A stretch of 64,000 nt of DNA from Sphingosinicella sp963974575 (GCF_963974575.1 NZ_CAXBBQ010000012.1:1-64000), one strand, 5' to 3'. Numbered from the stretch's first letter, positions 41,245 to 51,415 are shown. Notes: generated from the letters alone by a model not told the origin. A program made the numbers and translations.

Positions 41245-42837
41245 ATGCTTGAATTCTCCAAGGCGAAGATCTGGTCGATCATCGCCGTGCTCGTTGCAGG
41301 CTTCATCTTCGCGATCCCCAACGCTTTCCCCGAAGAGCAGGTTCAAGCCTGGCCGAGCTGGGCGCCCAAGAAGCAGATGAACCTCGGCCTCGATCTTCGG
41401 GGCGGAAGCCACATCCTGCTCGAAGCGAACGCCGAAGGGCTCGCCCGCGCCAACATCGACAAGATGGAGGAAGACGCGCTTTCCGAACTGCGCCGCGCCG
41501 AGGGCGGTGCGATTGCGGTGGGTGATGTCAGCAACCGCGGCGGGCGCGTGAGCTTTCTCGTGCGCAATGTTGACGATGTAGACCGCGCGGTCGACCTGCT
41601 TCGCAACCTTTCCATGCCGATCGGCGTGACGGGGCAGCGCAGCTTCAACGTCGAGGTGACGGACGGCAACCGCATCGTGCTCACGCAAACGTCGGCGGGC
41701 CGTACGCAGGCGATGGAAAGCGCGATGACGCAGGCGGTGGAGGTGATCCGCCGCCGCATCGACGAGCTTGGCACGCGTGAGCCGACGATCATCCGGCAGG
41801 GCAGCCAGCGCATCGTCGTGCAGGTGCCGGGCCTTCAGGACCCTTCCGCGCTCAAGCAGCTACTTGGCAAGACCGCGCAGCTTGAGTTCAAGCTCGTCGA
41901 TATCACTGCCGACCCGGCGGACGTGGCGGCGGGCCGTGCGCCCGCGGGCAGCCAGATACTTCAGATGGCGGATACCGGGCAGCCGATTGCAGTGAAGCGC
42001 CGCGCGATCATCACCGGCGACCAGCTGATGGACGCGCAGCAGACGCTGCAGCAGGGCCAGTGGGTCGTCAGCTTCCGCTTCGACAGCGCCGGTGGCCGCC
42101 GCTTCGCGCGCACCACGCAGGAGAACGTCGGCAAACCGTTCGCCATCGTGCTCGACAACCGCGTGATCAGCGCACCCAACATCAACGAGCCCATTCTCGG
42201 CGGATCGGGTGTCATTTCGGGGAGCTTCAACGCGGAAAGCTCGAACGAGCTGGCGATCCTGCTGCGCTCGGGCAAGCTGCCGGTGGAGCTGAAGGTCGTC
42301 GAGGAACGCACCGTCGGCCCCGACCTCGGCGCCGACTCGATTCGCGCCGGCACGATCGCCTCGCTGGTCGCAGTGCTCGCGGTGGGCGTGTTCATGTTCC
42401 TTACCTACGGACGGTTCGGCGTGTATGCGAACATCGCGCTGGTGCTGAACGTGGTCCTGATCCTCGCGGTCATGTCGCTGACCGGCGCGACGATGACGCT
42501 GCCCGGCGTGGCCGGCATGGTGCTCACCATCGGTGCCGCGGTCGATGCCAACGTGCTCATCAACGAACGTATCCGGGAAGAGCAGCGCAAGGGCAGGGGA
42601 GTCCGCTCCGCAGTCGAGAACGGCTTCAAGGAAGCCAGCCGCACGATCTGGGACGCGAACACGATGAACCTCATCGTGGCCGCCGTGATGTTCGCTTTCG
42701 GTTCAGGGCCGATCAAGGGCTTTGCCGTGGTCCTCACCATCGGCATCGTCACCTCGGTGTTCACGGCGGTGACCGTGGCGCGCCTCTTCATCGTCAACTG
42801 GCTGAACCGTACGCGGCCGGCCACCATCACGATCTGA
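41245..42837 (+). CDS. secD: Protein translocase subunit SecD
   Basis: A 530-residue inner-membrane protein with six helices that uses the proton gradient to assist export through SecYEG. LGLDLRGGSHILLEAN near residue 48 begins the periplasmic P1 domain; the C-terminal helices include AVDANVLINERIREE, the conserved proton-path motif. Spaced 16 bp after yajC and 12 bp before secF. Confidence 0.96.
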   Translation: MLEFSKAKIWSIIAVLVAGFIFAIPNAFPEEQVQAWPSWAPKKQMNLGLDLRGGSHILLEANAEGLARANIDKMEEDALSELRRAEGGAIAVGDVSNRGGRVSFLVRNVDDVDRAVDLLRNLSMPIGVTGQRSFNVEVTDGNRIVLTQTSAGRTQAMESAMTQAVEVIRRRIDELGTREPTIIRQGSQRIVVQVPGLQDPSALKQLLGKTAQLEFKLVDITADPADVAAGRAPAGSQILQMADTGQPIAVKRRAIITGDQLMDAQQTLQQGQWVVSFRFDSAGGRRFARTTQENVGKPFAIVLDNRVISAPNINEPILGGSGVISGSFNAESSNELAILLRSGKLPVELKVVEERTVGPDLGADSIRAGTIASLVAVLAVGVFMFLTYGRFGVYANIALVLNVVLILAVMSLTGATMTLPGVAGMVLTIGAAVDANVLINERIREEQRKGRGVRSAVENGFKEASRTIWDANTMNLIVAAVMFAFGSGPIKGFAVVLTIGIVTSVFTAVTVARLFIVNWLNRTRPATITI

Positions 42838-42849
42838 TCGGACCAGCAC

Positions 42850-43800
42850 ATGCGGCTCCTGAAAATCATTCCGGACAACACCAACATCCGCTTCGTGCGG
42901 CTGCGTTGGATCGCGTTCGCCGTCACCACCATTTTGACGTTGAGCTCGATCGCCCTGCTGGCGACGCGTGGGCTTAATCTCGGTGTCGATTTCGTCGGCG
43001 GCCTGATGATGGAAGTGAAGTTCGAACAGCCCGTAAAGCTCGACGAACTGCGCAGCACCGTCGACCGCCTCGACTACGGATCGTCCGCGCTGCAGAACTT
43101 CGGCGGCCCCGATACAGTGCTGATCCGCCTGCCGCTGCCGCCTGGAGACGATGCCGCCGTGCAGCGCGTCGTGCAGAAGGTGCAGAACGCAATTCGCGTG
43201 AATCACGAGGATGCTTCGTTCCGCCGCGTCGAAACGGTGAGCGGCAAGGTTTCCGAGGAGCTGATCCGCAACGGTATCATCGCCATCGTGATTTCGATGG
43301 GCGCAATCGCGCTGTTCACGTGGTTCCGATTCGAATGGCATTTCGGCGTCTCGACGATCGTCGCGCTTGTCCACGACGTGACGGTTACGCTCGGCTTCTT
43401 CGCGCTGACGCAGCTCGAATTCGATCTCAATATCGTCGCCGCCGTGCTCACGATCATCGGCTATTCGCTGAACGACAAGGTCGTGATCGACGATCGTATT
43501 CGCGAGAACCTGCGCAAGTACCGGCAGATGGATATCGGTCCGCTGATCGACCTTTCGGTGAACGAAACGCTGTCGCGCACCTATGCGACGACGATGGCGC
43601 TGACGCTGGCGCTCGGCTCGCTTCTGCTCCTTGGCGGCGACGTGCTGTTCGGCTTCACCGCCGCGATGCTGCTCGGCATCGTGATCGGCACCTATTCGTC
43701 GGTGTTCGTCTCCTCCTCGCTGCTGATCTCGCTCGGCGTCGGGGCGAACACGTTCGCGCCGATCGAGGGCGGCACGGCGGAGAAGGTGGGCAGCCGCTAG
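42850..43800 (+). CDS. secF: Protein translocase subunit SecF
   Basis: A 316-residue partner of SecD with six helices. LGVDFVGGLMMEVKFE near residue 42 is the SecF signature; GYSLNDKVVIDDRIRENLRKY carries the conserved helix-4 Asp region; NETLSRTYATTMA follows. Immediately upstream of the Mth938-like gene. Confidence 0.96.
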   Translation: MRLLKIIPDNTNIRFVRLRWIAFAVTTILTLSSIALLATRGLNLGVDFVGGLMMEVKFEQPVKLDELRSTVDRLDYGSSALQNFGGPDTVLIRLPLPPGDDAAVQRVVQKVQNAIRVNHEDASFRRVETVSGKVSEELIRNGIIAIVISMGAIALFTWFRFEWHFGVSTIVALVHDVTVTLGFFALTQLEFDLNIVAAVLTIIGYSLNDKVVIDDRIRENLRKYRQMDIGPLIDLSVNETLSRTYATTMALTLALGSLLLLGGDVLFGFTAAMLLGIVIGTYSSVFVSSSLLISLGVGANTFAPIEGGTAEKVGSR

Positions 43801-43806
43801 GCGTCC

Positions 43807-44178
43807 GTGCCGCTCGAGCTGCAAACCGGCCCACGCGGCGTTCACCGTATCGATGCGATCCGGGGCGGCAGGTTCGTTGTCGCCGGGGAGCCGCGCGCCG
43901 GGAGCATCCTGATCTGGCCCGGCGGCGTTCAGGATGCGGCGGAAACGCTTACGATCGAGGCTTTCGCGCCGCTGCTTTCGCTCGATCCGGCGCGGGAGGT
44001 GCTGCTTGTCGGCACCGGCGCCGCGCTGCGCTGGCCCGATCAGGCGCTGCTGGACGCGCTTGCGGCAAAGGGGGCGGGGGTCGATGTCATGACGTCGCAG
44101 CTCGCCGCGCGCACTTATAACGTGCTTGCCGGCGAAGGTCGTCTCGTCGGCGCGTTATTGCTGGGCCTCGGGGCCTGA
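43807..44178 (+). CDS. Mth938-like (NDUFAF3/DUF498) domain protein
   Basis: A 123-residue single-domain protein starting at GTG 43807. IDAIRGGRFVVAGEPRAGSILIWPGG and EVLLVGTGAALRWP are the conserved stretches of this fold, related to mitochondrial complex I assembly factor NDUFAF3. In alphaproteobacteria it sits after secF, as here, and its role is unproven. Its 3' end overlaps the convergent glycosyltransferase by 24 bp. Confidence 0.88.
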   Translation: MPLELQTGPRGVHRIDAIRGGRFVVAGEPRAGSILIWPGGVQDAAETLTIEAFAPLLSLDPAREVLLVGTGAALRWPDQALLDALAAKGAGVDVMTSQLAARTYNVLAGEGRLVGALLLGLGA

Positions 44179-45330
44179 CACCAGCGCCAGAAGGTGCGCG
44201 TAGAGCGCACCGGTGTTGTTTTTCCAGTCGAAACGCAGCGCCGAAGCGCGCACCGCTTCGGGAGCTGGCGGGGCTTCCAGCACGGCGCGGATGGCCTCGG
44301 CGAAAACTTCGGGCCTGGCATCATCGATCAGCGTGCCGGCCTCTGCGCGGTCCACGACCTCGGCAGCGGCGCCGACATTCGCGGTGACGACGGGCGTGCC
44401 GCTTGCGAGCGCTTCGACCCACACGTTGGCAAGGCCTTCGCTCGACGACGCATGGACGAACACGTCCGCCGCTGCCATCAGGGCAGGCATGTCGGCGTGG
44501 TGCACCCCGCCGAGCAGCCGGACGCGCGCGGAAAGACCGCGCTCGGCGATCAGGGCTTCGAGCTTCCGTCGCTCGCGCCCTTCGCCTGCGATGAACAGCG
44601 TGGCATCGGGCAGCAGCTCGGCGGCGCCGATCACGAGCTCGAAGCGCTTCAGCGCCACAAGGTTGCCGACGGCGAGCAACAACGGTCCTGAAACGCCGAG
44701 CGATGCCTTTGCGGCCGAGCGTTCCACGGGGTGAAAACGATCAAGTTCGATGCCCGTGCGGTGCACGCGAATCTTCTCTTCGGGTATTCCGATCGCGACC
44801 ATATCGGTCTTCAGCGATTCGGAGACGGCGAGCAGGCCGTCCGCAGCGTTCGCTGCGTCCACCATCAAGCGGCGGGCGGCAGGCTTCGCGCCCCAAAGGC
44901 GGATGTCCGACCCGCGTGCCTTGATCGAGACAGGAATGCCGAACGCCTGCCCCAGCCGCACGGCGGAGGGGCCGTCCGGCCAGAAGAATTCACAGTCGAT
45001 CACATCCGGGCAGAAGCCGTCGGCAATGAGATCGACGAGCACACGCTTCCCGGCGTGGTACGCGAAAGCCGGGTTGAACCGCCAGCCGACGGCGGGGAGG
45101 AGCGGAAAACGCGGCCAGAAAACCGGGATGCCGTTGTGCTCGCCCCGCCTCGGTACGCGGGTGAGCGCGGCGTAAGGGCCGATGGGCAGGAACGTGCCGA
45201 TTGGCGCCAGAACCTTCAGATCGACATCGCTGCGCGCGGCGAGGCGCGTCGTCTGCCGCTCGACGAATCCGCCGAAATTCGGCTGTACGGCGTTGGGGTA
45301 CAACGAGGAGAAGGTGAGGACGTTCAGCAC
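44155..45330 (-). CDS. Glycosyltransferase family 4
   Basis: A 391-residue GT-B enzyme. The N-terminal domain carries YPNAVQPNFGGFVERQ, where GGFVERQ is the acceptor-side loop. The C-terminal nucleotide-sugar domain includes LLLAVGNLVALKRFELVI, VHHADMPALMAAADVFVHASSSEGLANVWVEALASGTPVV with the EGLANVWVE donor motif. Probably cytosolic, making exopolysaccharide or lipid-linked sugar. It stands alone between the sec operon and bamD. Confidence 0.9.
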   Translation of the reverse strand: MLNVLTFSSLYPNAVQPNFGGFVERQTTRLAARSDVDLKVLAPIGTFLPIGPYAALTRVPRRGEHNGIPVFWPRFPLLPAVGWRFNPAFAYHAGKRVLVDLIADGFCPDVIDCEFFWPDGPSAVRLGQAFGIPVSIKARGSDIRLWGAKPAARRLMVDAANAADGLLAVSESLKTDMVAIGIPEEKIRVHRTGIELDRFHPVERSAAKASLGVSGPLLLAVGNLVALKRFELVIGAAELLPDATLFIAGEGRERRKLEALIAERGLSARVRLLGGVHHADMPALMAAADVFVHASSSEGLANVWVEALASGTPVVTANVGAAAEVVDRAEAGTLIDDARPEVFAEAIRAVLEAPPAPEAVRASALRFDWKNNTGALYAHLLALVSGPEAQQ

Positions 45331-45416
45331 GGCGACATGCTGATAGCGTCAGTATCCCGCGCCTGCCAACCCATCAGCGCTTGGCGCACCGTTCGCGACC
45401 GGTTAAGGAGTGCCGC

Positions 45417-46214
45417 ATGACAGCTTCGTCCCGTACCGGTCGCGCGACCGGCCGTGCCCTTTTGCTTCTCGTTGCCGCCGGCCTCGCGCTGTCGGCCTGT
45501 GCCGGCAAGAAGGGGCCGAACGTCTCCGATCGCAGCTACATCGCGCGCGACGTCGAGACGCTCTACAACTTCGGCAAGGATACGCTGGACAAGGGCCGCT
45601 ACAAGCAGGCCGCGCTGATCTTCGACGAGGTGGAGCGCCAGCATCCCTATTCGACATGGGCGCGTCGCGCCCAGTTGATGAGCGGTTTTTCCTATTATCT
45701 GGCGAAGGACTACCAGCAGGCGATCCTGTCTTCGCAGCGCTTCCTGTCGCTGCACCCCGGCAACAAGGACGCCGCTTACGCCTATTACCTGATCGCGATC
45801 AGCTATTACGAGCAGATCGCCAACGTGCAGCGTGATCAGAAGATCACCGATCAGGCACTCTCCGCGCTCACCGAGGTGACGCGCCGCTTCCCCGATTCGT
45901 CCTATGCTGCGGATGCGCGGCTGAAGATGGACCTCGCCCGCGATCACCTCGCCGGCAAGGAAATGGAAATCGGCCGCTTCTACCAGCAGCGCCGCCAGTT
46001 CATCGCGGCGGCCTCGCGCTTCCGCAACGTCGTCGACAAGTACGACGTGACGAGCCACACGCCGGAAGCGCTGCACCGCCTCGTGGAGGTGTATCTGGCC
46101 CTTGGCCTTCGCGACGAGGCGCGGAAGACCGCGGCGGCGCTCGGGTACAACTACCCCGGATCGAAGTGGTACGAGCGCAGCTTCGCGCTCGTCGAACGCA
46201 ACACGACCGGCTGA
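45417..46214 (+). CDS. bamD: Outer-membrane assembly lipoprotein BamD
   Basis: A 265-residue lipoprotein of the BAM complex that inserts beta-barrel proteins in the outer membrane. The lipobox is LSAC (Cys28), followed by YNFGKDTLDKGRYKQAALIFDEVERQHPYSTWA, the first TPR, and further repeats to the C-terminus. AAGGAG is 7 nt before ATG 45417. It begins a bamD-recN-ligA cluster, 10 bp before recN. Confidence 0.95.
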   Translation: MTASSRTGRATGRALLLLVAAGLALSACAGKKGPNVSDRSYIARDVETLYNFGKDTLDKGRYKQAALIFDEVERQHPYSTWARRAQLMSGFSYYLAKDYQQAILSSQRFLSLHPGNKDAAYAYYLIAISYYEQIANVQRDQKITDQALSALTEVTRRFPDSSYAADARLKMDLARDHLAGKEMEIGRFYQQRRQFIAAASRFRNVVDKYDVTSHTPEALHRLVEVYLALGLRDEARKTAAALGYNYPGSKWYERSFALVERNTTG

Positions 46215-46224
46215 GGCGGCTAGC

Positions 46225-47877
46225 GTGCTTGCCGCGCTGGAAATCCGCAACGTCGTCCTTATCGAACAGCTTTCGCTCGATTTCGGCGAAGGCCTCGGCG
46301 TGCTCACCGGCGAGACCGGCGCGGGCAAATCCATCCTGCTCGACAGTCTCGGCCTCGCGCTCGGTGCGCGCGGCGACACCGGGCTGGTGCGCGTCGGCGC
46401 GGGGCAGGCGCAGGTGACGGCGGTGTTCAGCGTGGACGAAGGCCACGAGGCGTTCGCGCTGCTGGGCGAGCAGGGCATTGAGACCGAGGGGCGGGAGATC
46501 GTGCTGCGGCGCATCGTGCGCAGCGACGGCGGCAGTCGAGCGTTCGTGAACGATCAATCGGTGAGCGCGCAACTGCTGCGCGATGTCGGCGGCACGCTTA
46601 TCGAGATTCATGGCCAGCATGACGAGCGGGGACTGCTCAATCCGAAGGGGCACCGCGCGCTCCTTGATGCGTTCGCCGGCATCGATACCGGGCCGTGCGG
46701 CGAGGCTTACCGGGCGTGGCGGGAGGCGGAAGCGGCGCTTGCGGCGGCGCGCGAGACCGTGGAGCGCGACGAGCGCGACCGCGAGTTTCTGGAACATGCC
46801 GTCGCGGAGCTGCGCGCGCTGAAACCCGAACCCGGCGAAGAGGAAACGCTCGCGGCGCGGCGTACCGACATGCTGAAGGGCCAGAAGCTCTCCGAAGACC
46901 TGGATGCGATCAGCGGCGATCTCGACGGTAGCGACGGCGGCCTTGCACGCCTGCGCACGGCGGCGCGGCGGCTGGACCGCGTGGCGGGCGAGCATCCGCT
47001 GCTCGGCGAGATGCTTGCCGCGCTCGACCGGGCGCTGGCCGAGGCGGGGGAGGCGGAGGATCACCTGCGCGCCGCACGCGAGGCGATGTGGTTCGAGCCA
47101 AGCGAGCTTGATGACGTCGAAAGCCGCCTGTTCGAGCTGCGCGGCGTGGCACGCAAGCACCGGGTGGAGCCCGATCGGCTCGCCGATCTTGCCGCCGAGT
47201 TCGAGGCGCGCGCTGCGGCGATTGCGGCGGGTGAGGCCGGGCTTGCGGGATTGGAGCGCAAGGTGGCCGGCGCGCGGGAGGCGTTCATCAAGGCTGCCGA
47301 CGCGCTCGGCGCGGCACGGCGGGCGGCTGCAGAGCGCCTTGACCTCGCTATGGCGGGGGAGCTGCCGCCGCTGAAACTGGAAGCCGCGAAGTTCCGTACG
47401 GTGGTGGAAACGCTGCCCGAGGCGCAATGGTCGGAAGCTGGAACCGACCGCGCCGAGTTCGAGATTTCGACGAACCCCGGCGCACCGTTCGGGCCGCTGA
47501 TGAAGATCGCCAGCGGCGGCGAACTGTCGCGCTTCATGCTGGCGCTGAAGGTGGCGCTTTCCGAAACGCGCGGGCAGGGCACGCTTATTTTCGACGAGAT
47601 TGATCGGGGTGTCGGCGGGGCAACCGCGAGCGCGATCGGCGAGCGGCTGGCGCGGCTGGCGGAGGGCGCGCAGGTGCTCGTCGTGACGCACAGTCCGCAG
47701 GTGGCGGCGCGCGCGGCGCAGCAGTTCCGCATCGAAAAGGCATCGGACGGTATGGAGGCGCGCACGGCGGTCGTTCGGCTGGATGCGGCGGCGCGGCGTG
47801 AGGAGATCGCGCGGATGCTTTCGGGCGCAGAGATCACCGACGAGGCGCGCGCGCAGGCGGAAAGATTGTTGGCGTGA
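46225..47877 (+). CDS. recN: DNA repair ATPase RecN
   Basis: A 550-residue SMC-like ATPase for double-strand break repair. Walker A GETGAGKSILLDS is near residue 28; central coiled coils (about 150-350) follow; the signature ASGGELSRFMLALK, Walker B TLIFDEIDRGVGG and VLVVTHSPQVAA are in the C-terminal half. GTG 46225 is 10 bp after bamD and gives the normal RecN length; the frame is open upstream but inside bamD. Its stop overlaps ligA (GTGA). Confidence 0.95.
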   Translation: MLAALEIRNVVLIEQLSLDFGEGLGVLTGETGAGKSILLDSLGLALGARGDTGLVRVGAGQAQVTAVFSVDEGHEAFALLGEQGIETEGREIVLRRIVRSDGGSRAFVNDQSVSAQLLRDVGGTLIEIHGQHDERGLLNPKGHRALLDAFAGIDTGPCGEAYRAWREAEAALAAARETVERDERDREFLEHAVAELRALKPEPGEEETLAARRTDMLKGQKLSEDLDAISGDLDGSDGGLARLRTAARRLDRVAGEHPLLGEMLAALDRALAEAGEAEDHLRAAREAMWFEPSELDDVESRLFELRGVARKHRVEPDRLADLAAEFEARAAAIAAGEAGLAGLERKVAGAREAFIKAADALGAARRAAAERLDLAMAGELPPLKLEAAKFRTVVETLPEAQWSEAGTDRAEFEISTNPGAPFGPLMKIASGGELSRFMLALKVALSETRGQGTLIFDEIDRGVGGATASAIGERLARLAEGAQVLVVTHSPQVAARAAQQFRIEKASDGMEARTAVVRLDAAARREEIARMLSGAEITDEARAQAERLLA

Positions 47878-49985
47878 AGCGGATTGAAGACCTGACCGAG
47901 GCCGAAGCGGCGGCGGAACTCGAACATCTGGCGGCAGAGATCGCCCGGCACCGGCGCGCCTATTACGAGCACGACGATCCCGAAATCAGCGATGCCGAAT
48001 TCGATGCGCTGGAAAAGCGCAATGAGGCGATCGAGGCGGCTTTCCCGCAGCTTGTGCGCGCGGATAGCCCGTCGCGGAGCGTGGGGGCTGCACCGGCCGG
48101 CGCGTTCGCCAAGGTGACGCACGCAAAGCCGATGCTGAGCCTCGACAATGCGTTCAGCGGTGGGGAGGTCGAGGATTTCGTCGGGCGCATCCGGCGCTAT
48201 CTGAAGCTGGACGCGGACGAGCCCGTGGCGCTCACCGCCGAACCCAAAATCGACGGGCTGTCTTGCTCGCTGCGCTATGAGCGCGGCGTGTTCGTGCAGG
48301 CGGCGACGCGCGGCGACGGCAGCGTCGGCGAGGACGTGACCGCGAACGTCCGCACCATCGCCGACATTCCGCAGGCTTTGCCGATCGACACGCCCGTGTT
48401 CGAGGTGCGCGGCGAGGTTTACATGTCGAAGGCCGATTTCCTTGCGCTGAACGCTGAGCAGGAACGGGTGGGCGGCAAGATCTTCGCGAACCCGCGCAAT
48501 GCGGCGGCGGGCTCGCTGCGGCAGAAAGATGCGTCGATCACGCAGGCGCGGCCGCTGAAGTTCTTCGCGCACGGCTGGGGCGAGGTGACGGCGCTTCCCG
48601 CCGATACGCAGATGGGGGTGATGCAGGGGATCGCGGGCTGGGGCATCCCGGTCGATCCGCTGCTGGCGCTGGTCGAGGGCGGGGAAGGCGCGCTGGAGCA
48701 TTATCGGAAGATCGAGCAGGCGCGCGCCGATCTCGGCTACGATATCGACGGCGTCGTCTACAAGGTGAACCGGCTTGATTGGCAGGAACGGCTCGGCTTC
48801 GTCGCGCGCGCGCCGCGCTGGGGGCTCGCGCACAAGTTTCCGGCCGAGCAGGCGGAAACCACGCTTGAAGCTATCGATATCCAGGTGGGGCGCACGGGCA
48901 AGTTGACGCCTGTGGGACGGCTCGTGCCGGTGGGTGTGGGGGGTGTGATCGTTTCGAACGTCACGCTGCACAATGCTGACGAGATCGAGCGGCTGGGCGC
49001 GCGGCCCGGCGATCGGGTGCGTATCCAGCGCGCGGGCGATGTGATCCCGCAGATCGTCGAGAACCTGACGCGCGACGAGGAGCGGCCGCCGTTCGTGTTT
49101 CCAGATCACTGCCCGGAGTGTGGTTCGGCGGCGGAACGGGAGCCGGGGGAGGTCGATTATCGCTGTACGGGCGGGCTCATCTGCCCAGCGCAGCGCGTCG
49201 AGCGGCTCAGGCACTTCGTGTCGCGGCGTGCGCTCGATATCGAGGGACTGGGCGAGAAGAGCATTGTCGAGCTGTTCGCCGATGGGCTGTTGCAATCGCC
49301 GGCGGATATCTTCCGGCTGCATACGCACGCCGAGGCGCTGAAAACGCGGGAGGGGTGGGGCGAGCAGTCGGTCGCGAACCTCGTTGCCGCGATCGATGCG
49401 CGGCGGTCGCCGCCGCTTGACCGGTTCCTGAATGCGCTCGGCATCCGGCATGTCGGCGAGGTGACGGCGCGCGATCTGGCGCGGCGCTATTCAAGCTGGG
49501 CGGGATTTCGCGAGATGATCGACCGCGCGCTTGCGCGCAGGGCCGAGCTTTTGCCGGTGGTTGGGGAGACGGAGGACAAGTTCCTTGCGCGCGAGGCCAA
49601 GGAGCTTGCGACGATCATTGAAACGCCGGGCGTCGGGCCGGAAGTGGCACTGGCGCTCGTCGATTTCTTCGCCGAACCGCACAATGCCGAGGCGGTTGCC
49701 GACCTGCTGGGCGAGGTTTCGCCCGCCGATATCGTGTTCGAAACGCGGGAATCGCGCGTGAGCGGCAAGACGGTGGTGTTTACCGGCACGCTCGAAGCAC
49801 TGTCGCGCGATGAGGCGAAAGCACAGGCGCAGGCGCTCGGCGCCAAGGTCGCCGGGTCGGTGTCCGCCAAGACCGATCTGGTCGTTGCCGGGCCTGGCGC
49901 GGGGTCGAAACTCAAGAAGGCGGCCGATCTTGGCATCGAGGTGATCGACGAGGCGGCGTGGCTGGAAATCGTCCGGCAAAGCTGA
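47874..49985 (+). CDS. ligA: NAD-dependent DNA ligase LigA
   Basis: A 703-residue essential ligase. The adenylated Lys125 lies in EPKIDGLSCS; the OB fold follows; the Zn-finger cysteines are in CPECGSAAE and CTGGLICPA (residues about 415-440); helix-hairpin-helix repeats and a C-terminal BRCT domain (about 622-700, VSGKTVVFTGTLEALSRDEA) complete the architecture. Translation starts at GTG 47874, overlapping the recN stop by four bases. Confidence 0.97.
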   Translation: MKRIEDLTEAEAAAELEHLAAEIARHRRAYYEHDDPEISDAEFDALEKRNEAIEAAFPQLVRADSPSRSVGAAPAGAFAKVTHAKPMLSLDNAFSGGEVEDFVGRIRRYLKLDADEPVALTAEPKIDGLSCSLRYERGVFVQAATRGDGSVGEDVTANVRTIADIPQALPIDTPVFEVRGEVYMSKADFLALNAEQERVGGKIFANPRNAAAGSLRQKDASITQARPLKFFAHGWGEVTALPADTQMGVMQGIAGWGIPVDPLLALVEGGEGALEHYRKIEQARADLGYDIDGVVYKVNRLDWQERLGFVARAPRWGLAHKFPAEQAETTLEAIDIQVGRTGKLTPVGRLVPVGVGGVIVSNVTLHNADEIERLGARPGDRVRIQRAGDVIPQIVENLTRDEERPPFVFPDHCPECGSAAEREPGEVDYRCTGGLICPAQRVERLRHFVSRRALDIEGLGEKSIVELFADGLLQSPADIFRLHTHAEALKTREGWGEQSVANLVAAIDARRSPPLDRFLNALGIRHVGEVTARDLARRYSSWAGFREMIDRALARRAELLPVVGETEDKFLAREAKELATIIETPGVGPEVALALVDFFAEPHNAEAVADLLGEVSPADIVFETRESRVSGKTVVFTGTLEALSRDEAKAQAQALGAKVAGSVSAKTDLVVAGPGAGSKLKKAADLGIEVIDEAAWLEIVRQS

Positions 49986-50103
49986 CCCCTGCGGCACGTG
50001 CGCGCAGGACCGATCCCGTCACATAGATGACGTTTTTTTGTGGACATGGTAAAGACAGTCCGTAACCTGCTGGCGTATCGGCAGAACCGGGGGTCTGTTG
50101 AAC

Positions 50104-51339
50104 ATGAGAGGCTTGGCCGCCGCCGCGACGCATCCTGAGTCAGGTGTGCTCGATGTCACGGCGAACGACTTGTACGGCGAGGGCCGCTGGCCCGAGGTTT
50201 TCGCGCGTCTGCGGCGCGACGATCCCGTGCATTTCTGCCCCACCAGCTTTTACGGGCCTTATTGGTCCGTCACGCGCCACGCCGATATCGCGCATGTCGA
50301 AGCGCTGCCGCAGCTGTTCTCGTCCTCGTGGACGCACGGCGGCATCACCATCCTGCACAACGATCCTGATATCCAGCTGCCGATGTTCATCGCGATGGAT
50401 CGCCCCGAGCACACGGCGATGCGGCGCACGGTGTCGCCCGCGTTCAGCCCGAGCGCGCTCACCGACCATGCCGCCGCGATCCGCGCCCGCACGGCGGCGC
50501 TGCTCGACAGCCTGCCGGTGGATGAGCCGTTCGACTGGGTGGACCGCGTTTCGACCGAACTCACCACGCAGATGCTGGCGACGCTGTTCGATTTCCCTTG
50601 GGAAGACCGCCGCCTGCTCGCGACATGGGCAAACTGGGCGGGCGATTTCCGGGCCGCGGTGAGCCCCGCGCTGCGCCGCAAGCGCCAGCGCGTGCTGCAG
50701 CAGATGGTCGATTATTTCGGGCGGCTGTGGGCCGAGCGGCGGAACAGCGGGCTGGCGCCGGACCTCTTGTCGCGGATGATCCATTCGGACGCGATGTCCA
50801 ACCTCCGTCCGCAGGAATTCTGCGGCAATCTGATGCTGCTGGTGATCGGCGGCACCGACACGACGCGCAATTCGATGACCGGGCTCGTCGTCGCGCTCGA
50901 ACAGTTCCCCGAGAACCGGGCGTTGTTGGAGGCGGACCACGGCCTTGTCGTCAATGCCGTGTCGGAGCTGATCCGCTGGCAGACGCCGCTTTCGCACATG
51001 CGGCGTACGGCAACGGAAGATACGGAAATCGGCGGCAAGCTTATCCGCAAGGATGACAAGGTCGTGCTGTGGTACAACAGCGCGAACCGAGACGAGGCCG
51101 TGTTCACCGATGCCGACCGCTTCGACGTGACGCGCGCCAATGCACGCCGCCACCTGGCGTTCGGCTTCGGCATCCACCGCTGCGTCGGCGCCCGGCTTGC
51201 CGAGCTGCAACTCTATATCCTTCTCGAAGAGATGCTGAACCGCGAGATGCGCGTGACGCCGCTGCACGCGCCGATGCGGATTCCCTCGCCCTTCGCGAAC
51301 GGCTACCGCAAGCAGATGGTGACGATCACCCGATCCTAG
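50104..51339 (+). CDS. Cytochrome P450, CYP153 type (copy 1)
   Basis: A 411-residue soluble P450. The I-helix oxygen motif reads IGGTDTTRNSM, the ExxR motif is ELIRW, and the haem thiolate is Cys360 in FGFGIHRCVGARLAELQ. The pattern TDTTRNSM and the MRRTATED stretch are typical of CYP153 terminal alkane/fatty-acid hydroxylases. The start is ATG 50104 or TTG 50098, both after GGGGG. No ferredoxin or ferredoxin reductase gene is adjacent, so electron partners must be elsewhere. It is paired with a second copy of the same length. Substrate is inferred from family only. Confidence 0.9.
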   Translation: MRGLAAAATHPESGVLDVTANDLYGEGRWPEVFARLRRDDPVHFCPTSFYGPYWSVTRHADIAHVEALPQLFSSSWTHGGITILHNDPDIQLPMFIAMDRPEHTAMRRTVSPAFSPSALTDHAAAIRARTAALLDSLPVDEPFDWVDRVSTELTTQMLATLFDFPWEDRRLLATWANWAGDFRAAVSPALRRKRQRVLQQMVDYFGRLWAERRNSGLAPDLLSRMIHSDAMSNLRPQEFCGNLMLLVIGGTDTTRNSMTGLVVALEQFPENRALLEADHGLVVNAVSELIRWQTPLSHMRRTATEDTEIGGKLIRKDDKVVLWYNSANRDEAVFTDADRFDVTRANARRHLAFGFGIHRCVGARLAELQLYILLEEMLNREMRVTPLHAPMRIPSPFANGYRKQMVTITRS

Positions 51340-51415
51340 CGTTTTGGAGCGCGTTACGACGCGCGTCCTTTCCGTCATTCTGTCACGTGCAGGGGTGAGG
51401 AAGGGAGACTTCGCC

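Noticed and set aside
47061..49451. 796-codon minus-strand frame opposite recN and ligA
   Set aside because: Both recN and ligA are unmistakable on the plus strand; this frame has no recognisable domain.
49988..50008. CCTGCG/CGCAGG hairpin after ligA as a terminator
   Set aside because: No T-run follows and the stem is only 6 bp; not strong enough to call.
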